A DNA stretch of 64,000 nucleotides from Agapanthus africanus (Eukaryota; Streptophyta; Magnoliopsida; Asparagales; Amaryllidaceae): NCBI GenBank assembly GCA_030015575.1, contig JASDDO010000018.1:228765138-228829137 (forward strand), read 5' to 3'. A program made the position numbers and the translations under genes. The notes beneath the pieces are model-generated. The model ran no database searches, was not told the DNA's origin, and saw nothing but the letters and a program-made list of their open reading frames with translations. How positions within the stretch are numbered: the first letter of the stretch is position 1; every line of letters begins with the position of its first letter. Positions 10,146-20,997 of the stretch are shown one piece after another.

Positions 10146-11519
10146 CTAAGAGTCCAGGGTAGACTCTTGCTTCAGGCGTTCTAGCATTTGGACATTCTTG
10201 GTTATCCCTTGAAAAATCTTGAGGCCTGTTGTACACAAGAATGCGACTATCCAATTGCTGAGGTTCCCAATGAGAAGGCTGACGGACTGGTCCTGCTCCA
10301 GCGGCGGTTCGCACTTGACCGTGAGATTACTCCATCGGGCGATAAAGTCGGTGTTGTTTTCATTCTTCCCTAGCTTCGTCTTCACAAGGTCAGCAATGGA
10401 GATTTTATCACTGACACTCATGAACCTTTGCCGAAACAGAGACTCTATTTGGGCAAAGGTAATGACGGACCCATCTGGTATACTCGCGTACCAGTCGAAA
10501 GCGACACCGGTCAGGCTGTTGACAAACTGACGAAGAAGGAGCGCATCATTTCCCCCTGTATTTCCGCACGACGCTTTAAAATGGGCGACATGCTGATATG
10601 CATTTCTCGTCCCGTCAAATCTTCTGATCTTAGGAATGTCATAGCCGCTTGAGAACTCGATCAGATCGTACTGTGCGGGATATGGCCGCCCACTACTGCT
10701 AATTTCTTTCTGAGCTTCATCTTCGTCCACTAATGTTTTAACCTTGCTGGTGACCAAATCCATTATCCGATCTTGTATTAGCAGGATAGTGTTATCTGGG
10801 GTCAAGGCATCCCCAGAAGCAGAATGTGGCCAGCTTTCCTGCGGCTCGACCAATCTTAGACCCAAAGGGACAGGCATCGGCCGCTTCGGATTGTCATCAT
10901 CCGGCTCATCAGTTGCGACTTGTGCTTGATTCGGAGGCGCTCGAGCAATTTGAGCCGTAAGCTGCATCACAATGTTCGTTAGGTCCTCAATTTTTGAATA
11001 GAGCTTGGCCATCTCTTTATCTTTGCTCCTGAGCTGTTTTCGAAGCTCTTGAAGCAGCTCTTGCTGTGTGGTCCTTGGGCGGAAAGTTGACTCTTCCTCG
11101 CTGTCCGAGCTTGACTCTACATGGACTGAGGGGCCTTTCTGCCCATCATGCTCATCGACAGGGTTTTCATCATCCAGCGGAGGCGGTTGTTCTTGGGAAG
11201 CGGCAACCATATTCAAGCCAGATTGGGCTTGGGATGTGGTGGCCCCATCCTTGCTTTTGCTGCGAAGGTTGTCGTTAGGGCACCCGCCCGCCATATAGAC
11301 CGTATGTATAATATATCCAGCCAACTTTTTGTTATCGGCGTCTGATTTCACAGATCGTCGTCTTGACTCCCCCCCCCCGCGTTTTGGTAATGGGCAGTCG
11401 ATTGAAGGCGGCTGACCTGGCCGGATTCTTGAATGGTGCTGACGCTTCCTTTTTGGTTTGGCCTCGCAGTTTTCGCGCGGCACAGAGCGCCTGATAGACT
11501 CTTGAAGAGACAGTGTCAT
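10146..11519 (-). pseudogene. Tat-1 gag, capsid-like region
   Basis: The 457-residue ORF contains the retrotransposon Gag domain in its C-terminal half: IPKIRRFDGTRNAYQHVAHF near residue 290, then LTGVAFDWYASIP and FAQIESLFRQRF. The middle has a probable coiled coil (LQELRKQLRSKDKEMAKLYS) after an acidic SSDSEEES stretch. The true start is uncertain: the first residues overlap an upstream ORF in another frame around a run of nine C (11371-11379), and an internal Met near 11292 is an alternative start. It ends in a stop at 10146-10148, short of the nucleocapsid part. Confidence 0.88.
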
Positions 11520-11868
11520 ACTTTTTCTGTTGGGGCGAGGACACGTCTCTCTGTAGCGATGTTCGGACCGCTGTCTTCTTGATTATGGAGGTCATAGCAT
11601 TTTTCTGAAACCACATCAGAGTTTCGAAGGAATTGATGATTTTTACGGCCGACTCAGCTGTCGTCGCGGAGTAACCCTGCTCTTGGAAGCTCATAAGATT
11701 CCACTTGGCCGAAGTCCTGGCCCTCTTGTTGGCTCGATACCTTAGCCACTTCTGCCTTAACTTTTCTGTTTTAAGCACTTGGTAGACTTCGGCTCTTCGG
11801 GAAGACGCCGTAGACCGGGCGATGGAGGATTTTGGAGATACGCTTGATTGCGCATTTGTTAGAGTCAT
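11332..11868 (-). pseudogene. Tat-1 upstream ORF, second part (unknown function)
   Basis: A 178-residue basic ORF lies upstream of gag. It starts with an ATG that overlaps the stop of the preceding ORF in the four bases ATGA (11865-11868) and ends inside the start of gag. It is Lys/Arg/Ser/Thr-rich with one helical stretch (AVKIINSFETLMWFQKNA). I recognise no domain. Some Tat elements (Ogre) carry an extra ORF before gag; this position fits, but homology is not shown. Confidence 0.5.
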
Positions 11869-12218
11869 CGGCTGAGCTCGTCCGCAACATTTGATGTTGC
11901 CATTTGTACCAGAAGTCTTGCCCCAGCTGGAGCGCCAAAGAGTCGTTCAGACACCGTCTTAAGCATCGGTTGTGGTGCCTTAGCGATCACAACATTTGGC
12001 CCCTTGCCCCTTGAGACCGGCTTGGCCACCTGTTTTGCCGGTTCTTCTGCCAGATGTGCGCTTCCAGTAGGGTAGATGATGATGGAACCAAACTGGCGGG
12101 GCAGTACCTCCCACTGTCGATTGAGGCTTGCGGGGAGAACCACACGAGCATTGATCTTGACCACGTACGAGATCGGGGTCGCGTAGGAAGCTGAATTCGT
12201 GTTGGGAGACATTGTCAT
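11865..12218 (-). pseudogene. Tat-1 upstream ORF, first part (unknown function)
   Basis: This 117-residue ORF is the first ATG-led frame after the 5' LTR and leader (ATG at 12216-12218). It contains INARVVLPASLNRQWEVLP and a Gly/Ala-rich end. No domain is recognised. It may be the N-terminal half of one ancestral ORF that now continues, frameshifted, in the next ORF. Confidence 0.5.
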
Positions 12219-12350
12219 TGAAAGTTGATTGCTGCACGGGGAAAAAAATTATTTCAGTACAAATATCGGCATATATGTTAAATGAGTTCGCATGAACACT
12301 TGACCCGAGATATGGGAGGAGAGAAAGGTCCCACCGGACGTGCCAGAATC
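12219..12350 (-). other. Tat-1 5' leader with primer-binding site
   Basis: This 132-bp leader joins the 5' LTR to the first ORF. Five bases inside the LTR edge the minus strand reads TGGCACGTCCGGTGGGACC (12327-12345), which has the TGG start and T-arm-like composition expected of a tRNA-complementary primer site. I could not identify the tRNA. Confidence 0.65.
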
Positions 12351-12656
12351 TGTAGGGTGTTTTTCATCACCCCATTGAGATGGGAGTGCGCGCGCACATG
12401 TCAGGCGCTTTACAGATTCCCCCTGCCTAGGGTAGGCTGGGGTTTATTGATTGTGGGGATCCAAATCTCCGGCAGCCGTGGACTAAGCTGTCGTTAATTA
12501 CCCCTTTTCTTTGGAGCGAGAGAAGCTCCTATTGACGGGTCAAACAGGTCATGCGAACTCAATTGTGCAGTGTTGTATTTTGAAGGTATTTTGGATATGT
12601 CGGGGGCCCCGCAGAGTTTTTACGGAGGTCCCGCTACCCGGATAGCGGGCTGGGGG

Positions 12657-12745
12657 CAAAAGGGGCTAGCAGGGCAGCACCCAAAACGCTAGCCCCTTTA
12701 TGGGGTACAGGGCAGCGTCCCGTTAGAAATTTTTTCTAACGGGGG
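12657..12745. repeat. Two adjacent hairpins unique to the Tat-1 5' LTR
   Basis: Two inverted repeats lie side by side: AAAGGGGCTAGC (12659-12670) with GCTAGCCCCTTT (12688-12699), and CCCGTTAGAAA with TTTCTAACGGG (12719-12743). The 3' LTR goes straight from GCGGGCTGGGGG to ACAGTGTTG and lacks the segment. Short GGGG(G) matches border the gap, so deletion by slippage is one explanation. Confidence 0.8.
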
Positions 12746-12814
12746 ACACTGTTGTGGAGTGTGTGTGTGTGTGTGTATGTGAGGGAAAGAGCATCCAGAG
12801 GATGCGTGGGAGAA

Positions 12815-13080
12815 AGTGTCAGCGCCTCAGGTGCACGGCATGGGGGCACTCGGGCGCTGGCATTATCGCCTTGGGCGCTGGCGTTATCGCCTTGGGCGCA
12901 AGGGAGCTAGCGTTTTGGGTGCTAACGCCTCACGTGCCAGGCATGTGGGCACTCGGGTGCTAGCGCTTTGGGCGCAAGGGCGCTAGCGCCTCACGTTCCA
13001 GGCACGTGGGTGCTCGGGCGCTAGCGCCTCACGTGCCAGGCACGTGGGTGCTCGGACGCTAGCGCTTTGGGCATTTGGGC
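12815..13080. repeat. GC-rich tandem repeats with paired CACGTG motifs (5' LTR)
   Basis: This is the counterpart of the array at 893-1155. The repeated content is a CTAGCGC palindrome, a CACGTG pair separated by a short spacer, then GGGCGCTCGGGCG. Several CACGTG copies have decayed to CATGTG or CACGTT, which are C-to-T type changes. Confidence 0.8.
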
Positions 13081-13533
13081 GCAAAATGGGAGTTGGTCCC
13101 TTCACTTGGAGTTGTACTCCCAGAAAGAATATACTTATAATTGTGTGTGTGTGTGTGTGTATTTTGAGGAGTTAAACTACTAAGATATTTTTGGGGCTGA
13201 TGAAGAGGCTTCTCCCTTGAGCCCTGGATCTTCCCCAAAGTGGGGTCTTTGGAGATGGATCTCCTTCTTCCTCCTCTATTGGCTGGATCTTGAAGAACAA
13301 GAGGGGTGAAATTTTAAAAATCCCTTCTTTTTAAGATCTAATGGAAGATCCGAGCTACCCTTTGTGGGTTTTATGGTGAAAAATTATTTGGTTTTGGAAA
13401 AGAAAGAGTAAAACTCTTGATTTAATTCAAAAGAATGAAGAAGGTTTTAGAATCTTGAGGAAGGAGATGATCACAGATCTTGATTGTTTTTGGGAGAGAG
13501 AAAAAGTTTTTGAGATATTTTCATTATCTTTGC

Positions 13534-13541
13534 CTTTATAG
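13534..13541 (-). promoter_or_regulatory. Candidate TATA box of Tat-1
   Basis: On the minus strand the LTR reads GCCTATAAAGGCA about 340 bases from its start, followed by an A/T-rich stretch. The other LTR keeps CTATAAAG at 1613-1620. This is the best TATA match in the LTR; the transcription start is not shown. Confidence 0.45.
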
Positions 13542-13876
13542 GCTACACACTTTACACATAGCCCCTTGGGCTTCACAAAATGGTATTTTGCCCACCACAT
13601 GCCTCATGTGCTATTTCTTTTTGCACATAAGCCATGGGCTATATAAAAATTTGGCTTTATGCCCATTTCTCTTACATTTATTCCAAAAATAAAAAAGGCA
13701 AATACACCAAAATTATTTATTATAAAATTCTTATTTTGGCATGGCGGAATGCCGGACGCTTCGTGTTCGGGCTCGACCCGGGCATTGGCCCACTTGACCT
13801 AGGCTTGGGCCCACTTGGCTTGGGGTTGACTTTGATTTTAACTTGGTCAACCGGGGTGTCAATTTCGACCCCAACA

Positions 13877-13881
13877 GTACT
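13877..13881. repeat. Target site duplication of Tat-1, right copy
   Basis: The bases gtact directly follow the LTR end CCAACA and match 520-524. Confidence 0.9.
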
Positions 13882-16880
13882 TATCTTGATATCTTTGATA
13901 CTATTCGTTCCTTTGATCATATATCCATTTGGGATCTGTTGATTCTTTCATTCATTGATCTATCTTCTTCGATACCTGCTTGAGGTTTCTGTCACCATGG
14001 TTTGAGCGCAGATTGAGCTGCTGCTAGTGTTGCGGTCAGGGCGAGCACGTCATGGACGAGGACTGACCATGTTGTTTTCTGGTGACATAGGTAAGTGTAG
14101 GTATAGTGTTGTGTTGTGATCTATCGTTTGAGGCGAGTGTACTTTTTTGCACCGGATGATCGGGCCATTGATAGAGGCTGACGGAATGAGAGGAATGTTG
14201 ATATACATTAGACCTCAGAGATCGTGATGTTGTCTACTGTGAAGACAGATGACCCAGCTGTTGCTGAGATTGATGGGATGTCGTTTCCAGAGTTTATGAT
14301 CGGAAACCGCTGGAGATTTCTGGTAGAGATGTGATAGGAGATAGCTAGACTATCTCAAGTGGAGCGACGGATATGATTAGTCAGATTTGATGTGCCGATG
14401 CAGGTTCAGTTGAGTTGAAGAATTCCAATTGATGGATCTTACTCAGATCTAGAGTAGATCGAGCAAGAGAGGACGTTGTTCGTCAGATGCTCCGATGTGA
14501 GATCGGTAAGTTGACCAGTTTTGGTTAGAAGGACCTCAACCAGATGTGTTATGAGTTGATCGGGAACGGACGAATAAAGTGTATTCCTCCGATGATTTGG
14601 ACGAGTTCCCGAGGATGTGTTTGGCTAGATATCTTCTACAGAGTGATGAAGCTACCGAGTTCGTATTTCGAGTCCATGTGAGATACTCTAGATTTACCGT
14701 AGCCGAGAATGAATTGCAATATGCAAACAACAAGAGATGACGTCGAAGTGGACGATAATAAAGATGAGTGGAACAAGAAGTTCGTGCGAGATGTTAGGGA
14801 GCGGTTGTTACTCTCCGTTGATGCCAGAGGATTGGTATGTGTGCAGAGGCATTAGATACAGCCAAATTTCATAGGAAAGCCGTGCTGAGGACACAGCTGT
14901 CCGGTTATGAGAAAAGAGTAAAGCAAGGGTGCCAACCATCGTGAAGTTCAGCATAGGTGAGATCGGAAGAAGCCGTGAGCAAGTTCTTTCCAGGACACCG
15001 CTGCAATAGATATTTGCACCCATGATCAGTTATATCATGCGTATTTAGAGGACCAGATGCCGCCGTCAGTAATGTGTCGTTTGAGAGTGGTCATGTTGAT
15101 TGGCCAAACGGTAATCAGAGGAGTTCCAGAGCGGGGCTGTTCCATTAGTACACCTGACCGGGCCGACGAGAAGAAGGATTGCGAGATTGGTAATCTATAG
15201 AGGAACATGGTACCCAGAGACCGGAGATGCCAGACCGTGAGCAGAAGGCAAGTAGACGATCTTGCTCTGCCAGTTTGGGCGTACCAGTATATTTTTCGAC
15301 ATTGTAGGAGGTGTACCTCAATGTCAGTTATTGCGATTTGCGTTTTGTGATCCGAGTATCACACTTTTATCATTTAGACTTGAGATTCAATGATTGGGTT
15401 TCATGAATATGTTTTGGTGCAACATGGCTGCACCTATTGGAGAATTATATTGTGCACAGTTATTGCACTTGATTTATGTTATATACACCGCTACATTGGT
15501 TTAAGATTTGTGCATAACTATTGCACTTGGTATTGATTTGTGCCTTCATAGCACGTATTTATGGTTTCGTGGATTCGATACTGTCGATTGATTTCGAACA
15601 TGTTATACGCATTTGCCTTTACTTATGCACTCGGTATAGCTTATATGTTCTTGCAGTGCATTAGGATGGATTTTGTGCATGCAGTTGCACGCGTTTATGA
15701 TTCTATACACCTTAGTATACTCGTCATTTTTGTGAGCATTTGAGATATTGATGAGTTTTCGTGCATTAGTTGCACCAGATTTGTATTTCGTGGATTTGTT
15801 GCACCAGATTTATGTTTTCGTGAGCGTCTGCACTTGATGTTCGTTATCGTGCATACTATTGCACTGGATGTTTTATACGGACCAGATGCACTTGATTGGA
15901 TTTTCACGCACATTGGGCGCATGATATGAGATTTTTGTGCACATCGGGTGCACTCGATTGAGATTTTTATTTGTGCATGTTGGATGCACATGATTGGGAT
16001 TTTCATTCGTGCATGTTATTTGCACTGGGTTGAGATTGTCTTGCACATCCGTTGCACAAGACAAATGCTTTCGGGTACTATAGATGATTTTGATATTGTT
16101 GTCGTGCACATCCGTTGCACTGGACAGATACTTTCGTGCACACTTGTTGCACTTAGTTTTGCTTTTGTGCATATTGTGGCACTTGTATTGGATTTGATTT
16201 TCCGTGCGCACCAGACGCTTGCGATGTTGGATACGCCTTTTGAGTCTGATTTTATTATGAGTATTGCGTTTTGATGATGAATACTATATTGTATGGTAGC
16301 CGAGCAGGGTTGGTCTGAGAACATTACCTGAGTACTTTTGCATGCATAAAAAGTTACCAAGAGCTTTTCAAAAAGGATCTATAGTTTCACTATTTCGTAC
16401 GTGTCCGCGAGTGACACGAAATTTTACAAGGAAAACCTTCTGGGATATTTCAAAAGGAAGGACGTATAATTTGAGCAAAACATATATAAGTATATATTTA
16501 CTACTTTACAAATGATCGTCCGCCACTTGTGCCGTGAGCTACGCACAGCACGGAGATTTGGGAAAGATTAGGCATGAACTTTTCAGCTTTTAAAATGGTT
16601 TTACAAAGATGCGTGCTATATACATATTATGATTTAACTATAGTGCATTTGGATTCCAGTTGTGGAATTCGATATTCGTGTTTCCTTTATAACTCCGACG
16701 ATTGCGTGATGCTTGATGGAGTTTGATTTTGAGTTTCGTACTCGTTTTCAGGCGCACACGATGCGCTGTGGTATTTCAGTATCTTCCGTGATTTCGGAGC
16801 CCCGTTGATTTGAGCTGATTATTGAAATCGTTTAGCATTTGGGAATTTAAATTCTAAATTCGGGGACCGAATTTATTTAT
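13882..16880 (+). other. GyL-1 internal region, no intact coding sequence
   Basis: Together with 266-519 this is the whole internal region, only about 3.3 kb. No frame stays open long enough to call gag or pol, and I see no RT, integrase or protease motif on either strand. A gag relic around 14500-15300 is possible but I cannot support it. The end reads AAATTCGGGGACCGAATTT before the polypurine tract, a phrase familiar from plant gypsy chromoviruses. The design (very long LTRs, short non-coding interior) resembles LARD-type non-autonomous elements. Confidence 0.65.
15420..16200. repeat. Degenerate TGCAC-rich tandem repeats in GyL-1
   Basis: Variants of TTCGTGCACATCGGTTGCACTTGAT recur about every 40-50 bases, roughly 15 times, strongly diverged. 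The motif TGCA is spaced in pairs within each unit. ORFs crossing it on either strand (for example 15873-16211) are repeat artefacts. Confidence 0.65.
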
Positions 16881-16891
16881 GGGGGGAAGAC
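16881..16891 (+). promoter_or_regulatory. GyL-1 polypurine tract
   Basis: GGGGGGAAGAC immediately precedes the 3' LTR start TGTAACATTTC, the arrangement expected for a plus-strand primer. Confidence 0.8.
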
Positions 16892-17160
16892 TGTAACATT
16901 TCAGAAATATACAATATTATATTTTGGAAATTTAATATTAAAATAATTTATTTAGTGAAAACTATTCGAATTGCGAATAGGGATTTTTCGTAAAATGTTA
17001 TAAGAATATACCAATATTTGGAAATTAATCGAAGATTAAAATGATTTATTTATTTTAATGATATTTATCGGATTTTTGGCCAAATCCGTATTTTTACATT
17101 TTTTTCCATGACTTGTGCACCATGTCATGTGCATATTGTTATTTTGTTTGTGACTTGTGA

Positions 17161-17358
17161 GATAAAGAAATAAAAAGAAAGGAAAAGGAAATGAAAAGAG
17201 AAAGGAAAAGAAAGGAAAAGAAAAGAAAAGAAAGAGTTGTGTGTGAATGGAGTTAAGAATGAAAAACAAAAGAGAAAGAAAGAGATATTTGTGAGAGAGT
17301 GAGTGTAGGGAGGGATATTTATGAGTAAGAGAGTAAGCATAAGAGAGAGAGGGGGGAC
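17161..17358. repeat. Purine-rich A/G tract in the GyL-1 LTR
   Basis: The plus strand is almost pure A and G over 17161-17236, then remains A/G-rich with GAGAGA runs to 17358. It lies about 270-470 bases into the LTR. Confidence 0.75.
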
Positions 17359-19239
17359 TTGGCTGCCCTTATTCCTCCCCCATTGTTTTCTTCATGCCAT
17401 TTCATCATCTCCTTCATTCTCACACTACCTCCATGCATCACCTTCAATTCCGTCTCAAAACCTCATGCCCCCTTTACATAAAACATGCATAAACCAATTC
17501 TATACCATTTGAACCATTCAATTTTGGATTTTGAAGACTTTGGGCAACTTAAGAATTTTCTTTAGTTGCTAATGAGGTATATCCCGACACTTTTAGTTAA
17601 GTATTTGTGTTAATATATCCTATTGTAGTTTAGATATTGATTTAGTTAGGTTTGTGATCTTAGAAAATTTCAAGTTGCTGTTAAGTGGTTAATTGGGGTG
17701 TAGTGAGTGTTTACAAGACCCTAGAGAATAAATTCCTGGCCTGGAAATGAGTTTAGAACCCGATATACGAAGTTAGAATTTTTCCCATGTCAGTTTTGTG
17801 GAACCTAAAGGCCTTCAGGATATCTGGAGCTATCTGGGGTATTTCTAAGAAAATGAAACAAGTCCATTAACCTAGATAGACCACTAGAAGACCACTACAA
17901 GAGTACGAACCCATTTGCCAGTAGTACGGTCGGCGAGACCGGATTTGAGGATGATGTCGCCGGACCCCTAAATTCCTTTGGTGTTGTGGTTTTGCCTGTA
18001 TCTCACTTACCCTATAACCTATTCCCTATACTTGCTTGTTTGGTTTCTATTTACCTGAGCCAAAATCTAGGAGTTGTTTGCGAGTGTTTTGGCTATGTTT
18101 TCCGATATGTGAATTCTTGGTTTTTATATTTGGAATGAATGGCTTTTATATTTGGGTTTGATTCCGTCGTTGAACGTTTGTACGTTAACGATGATGGTTG
18201 TTTGGTTGTTTTTGCATGTGTGAGCTATAGGTTCTAACCTATAAGCAATTGGTGTGCCATATCAGTTTTCAGACTTAATTTTAATACTATTGCAATTGTG
18301 TATTGATTGTAGGTACTTTCGCGTGGACTTCCGAGACGACGAAGCACATCGATTTCGGCTAAGCGAGGCGTTTAACAGGTGAGTAGATTTATATCTACGG
18401 GGGAAGTCGGGTGGATGGCGTATAGCACCCCCACAACCATTGATATTGAAGATCGTTTTATGATTATAGTTTGATAAAGGATATGCTACGAGCTTAAGAT
18501 AACCTGATTATAGGATTTAGTAAAGAGATGATATGATAAAGGTTGGCACTAATGAATATATTCATATATGAGAATATGAAATGAGAAAGTGAAACATGAT
18601 AGTTATGAATTGAAAGAGAACAAGTATTAATTAATAATGGTATGATAGAAGATCAGGATCGATAAACACGACACGAGATTGAGATAGAGGTGTTGTGAAA
18701 CTACGAAGATATGACGTTATACAATTGCGATTTGAGATATATGTGTATATATAATTATGAGTATAATGAGTAATATGCCGTACGATACTTTAGATCCGTA
18801 CCCTCATTATTGTATAGGTCGATAGATTCCCTATTCTGTTTAATGACCCCGTACGATGGATTACCGTATGTGTTGAGATGTACCGGATAATTGATCCGCG
18901 CTAGTGATTTAAGGATGATGATCGATGATTATTGTCATATCAGATGTTGTGAGGCGGTATCGCCGATATAAAGATTTCACCTGAACCATACCTATATTTT
19001 CAAAACGACGATGTGTACCGTTTCAAAGTGACCGTATGATTCTTATGTAGATATATACAGCATTTATTGTTCAAGTTATATAGGATATTACCCCTCGTGA
19101 TGTACATACTGCGTGCCGGTATTTAATGCTATATGATATCATTTGCTAGTATACCTGCACAATTACCGTTGATGCGCATGTTACACATACACAGATTTGC
19201 CGGCTCGCACACATTCTTCATCGGTAATTGCCGTGCCAC

Positions 19240-19509
19240 TTATACAGTAGGATTGCCATGTCACTTATATAGTAGAATTGTCGTGCCATTTACGCAGGTG
19301 AACTGCCCTATCATGATATTAATCTTGAAAGTAAAAGTACATTTATTGTTCAGTACTATCACTTGATATGCTTTCATGATATACCTAATATGCTCATATT
19401 ACAACTCTATGTTGCATACATCGTATCTTATGGTTATATGCTTGCATGATATACCCGATATGCACATATTACTACTTTATGTTGCATACATCGTACTTTA
19501 TAGTTATAT
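19240..19509. repeat. Short tandem duplications in the GyL-1 LTR
   Basis: Near 19228-19302 a ~30-bp unit (GTGCCACTTATACAGTAGGA) occurs about three times. From 19366 to 19509 a ~70-bp unit (TGATATACC, then ATGTTGCATACATCGTA) occurs twice. Confidence 0.7.
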
Positions 19510-20997
19510 ACATTGAGATGTTGTTTTTATGAGATCTCTGGATTTGAGAACCGCGGTTTAATTTCAAAGGAAATTGTGTATTGTTTTAAAAATGAGGTTT
19601 CTCTTGACATGATATTTCGAGGTGTCCACTATGAGTTTTCTCGGTTCTGAGCAATGAGTATACCCGATTCGAGGAGAGGTATGCACCGTCTGTGGGTACA
19701 TAGTGGACCCGGTGAGGTACCCCAGGCAAGAAGACTCGTATTGTTAGGCGGTGAGCCTGGGAAGGGAGCACTACTTACCGGTGATTATATAAAGCTCGGC
19801 GGATATCCGGAGGATACCATTTTGGAGTTATGATATGAGATGGATAGGAGGGCCGATATGAGTACGCGGCGCCTGAGATATGAGGATTTACGTGTCGATG
19901 CTGGACACGGGTTTTCATAATGTTTCGAATGTCGGCGTTGGACACTCAGGTTCCATGATTTTGATGTGTCATTGATGGACATACGTGGTAGATATCCTCA
20001 TATATATATATATAAATAGGCATATGTTTTCATGATGTTCGAGTGTCAATGTGGGACACTCAGATTCCATGATATTGTTTATGTCATTGATGGACACGTG
20101 GATGATATCCACATGCATACAGGCATATGATGTTAGATGTTTATTTATATATGTAATTGTATTGATCGATTGTTGACATATATGCATATGTGGTCACCCT
20201 AGATATCATACTATTACCTTCAGGATATAGTGACCTAGAAAATCATTATTTTATTCGATTTTTACTTGCTCATGTTTTATACTCACGAATTGGCAACTCA
20301 CCCCCGTTGTGCTACAGTTCTTGCAGGTTTGACCGCTTGAGATCAGTTGCGGTATCGCTGGCACACAGCTTCTTCCAGGGTGTTTTGCTTTGGTAGGTGG
20401 CACACATGTTGGATCGTGCCCACTCACGTTTGTTATACTCCGTTGTATCTAGATAAACTCCATCACATCAGATCAGATCAATCAAATCAGAGACTAGAAT
20501 TGTATATTGGTAGACCTAGTCAGACTTGGGTATTGTGTGAGACTTATAGCGATGGATTTATGTTCGCTTCTTGAGTTTTGATGTCTTGCTCGTTTATTTT
20601 TCTTTCTGTGTTGATTCTTCGCCGATGGGCATCATATATATGTTATTGCATGGTTGTGATTCCGCCAGTTGGCGAAGAGCTATCTCCCTCTTGGGGATGC
20701 CTATATATCGTTGTGTATATGTTTTTGGATCAAAATATACAATGGAGGTGCTGCCCAAATTTTTAAAGACGAAACATATTTTCCACTCTAGTATAATCCG
20801 CTTGCATTTTCATGTTTCATTAGCTATGCATTTCATGGAAAACATGATTTATTATACCTTTATTTCAAAACTGCACCCCCACTATTTTCCGCAAAAAGGT
20901 TTAGATTTTTTGGGCATCGGCTTACTTTATTTACGTCATGTCTTTAGACTTTGCGTAATTTAAGTGCCGGTCACGTGCTAAATTATGGGTCGTGGCA

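Larger units (their letters stand above)
525..13876 (-). mobile_element. Tat-1, Ty3/gypsy Tat-lineage LTR retrotransposon
   Basis: This is a complete but dead 13.35-kb element bounded by two LTRs (525-1956 and 12351-13876) and the 5-bp duplication gtact. Coding is on the minus strand, so the 5' LTR is the right one. Reading leftwards it has a primer-binding site, two upstream ORFs, gag, protease, RT, RNase H, a second RNase H, integrase, a tandem-repeat-rich 3' untranslated region, a polypurine tract and the 3' LTR. An extra archaeal-type RNase H downstream of the normal one, long length, no chromodomain, and tandem repeats before the 3' LTR are known traits of the Tat group (Ogre, Retand, Athila-related). 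Every ORF carries stops or frameshifts. It inserted into the internal region of GyL-1. Confidence 0.93.
12351..13876 (-). repeat. Tat-1 5' LTR
   Basis: This 1526-bp LTR has terminal TG and CA intact and matches 525-1956 throughout, except for an extra ~89 bases at 12657-12745. It contains GT microsatellites (12759-12775 and 13144-13160) and the GC-rich G-box array. It would hold the promoter for leftward transcription. Confidence 0.93.
16892..20997 (+). repeat. GyL-1 3' LTR (4.1 kb)
   Basis: The LTR begins TGTAACATTTCAG after the polypurine tract and ends GGGTCGTGGCA. Its last 258 bases match 1-265. At about 4106 bp it is far longer than the other LTRs in the window. It holds a purine-rich tract, short tandem duplications and no convincing gene. 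The same LTR recurs as GyL-2, GyL-3 and GyL-4. Confidence 0.85.

Noticed and set aside
15695..16360. ORFs with repeated CARK/STRKHLSCATDVQD-like peptides
   Set aside because: They come from the TGCAC tandem repeats; no frame is preferred and no start context supports them.
18400..20000. Gene inside the 4.1-kb GyL LTR
   Set aside because: No frame above about 77 codons, and the minus-strand copy GyL-4 does not preserve any of them.
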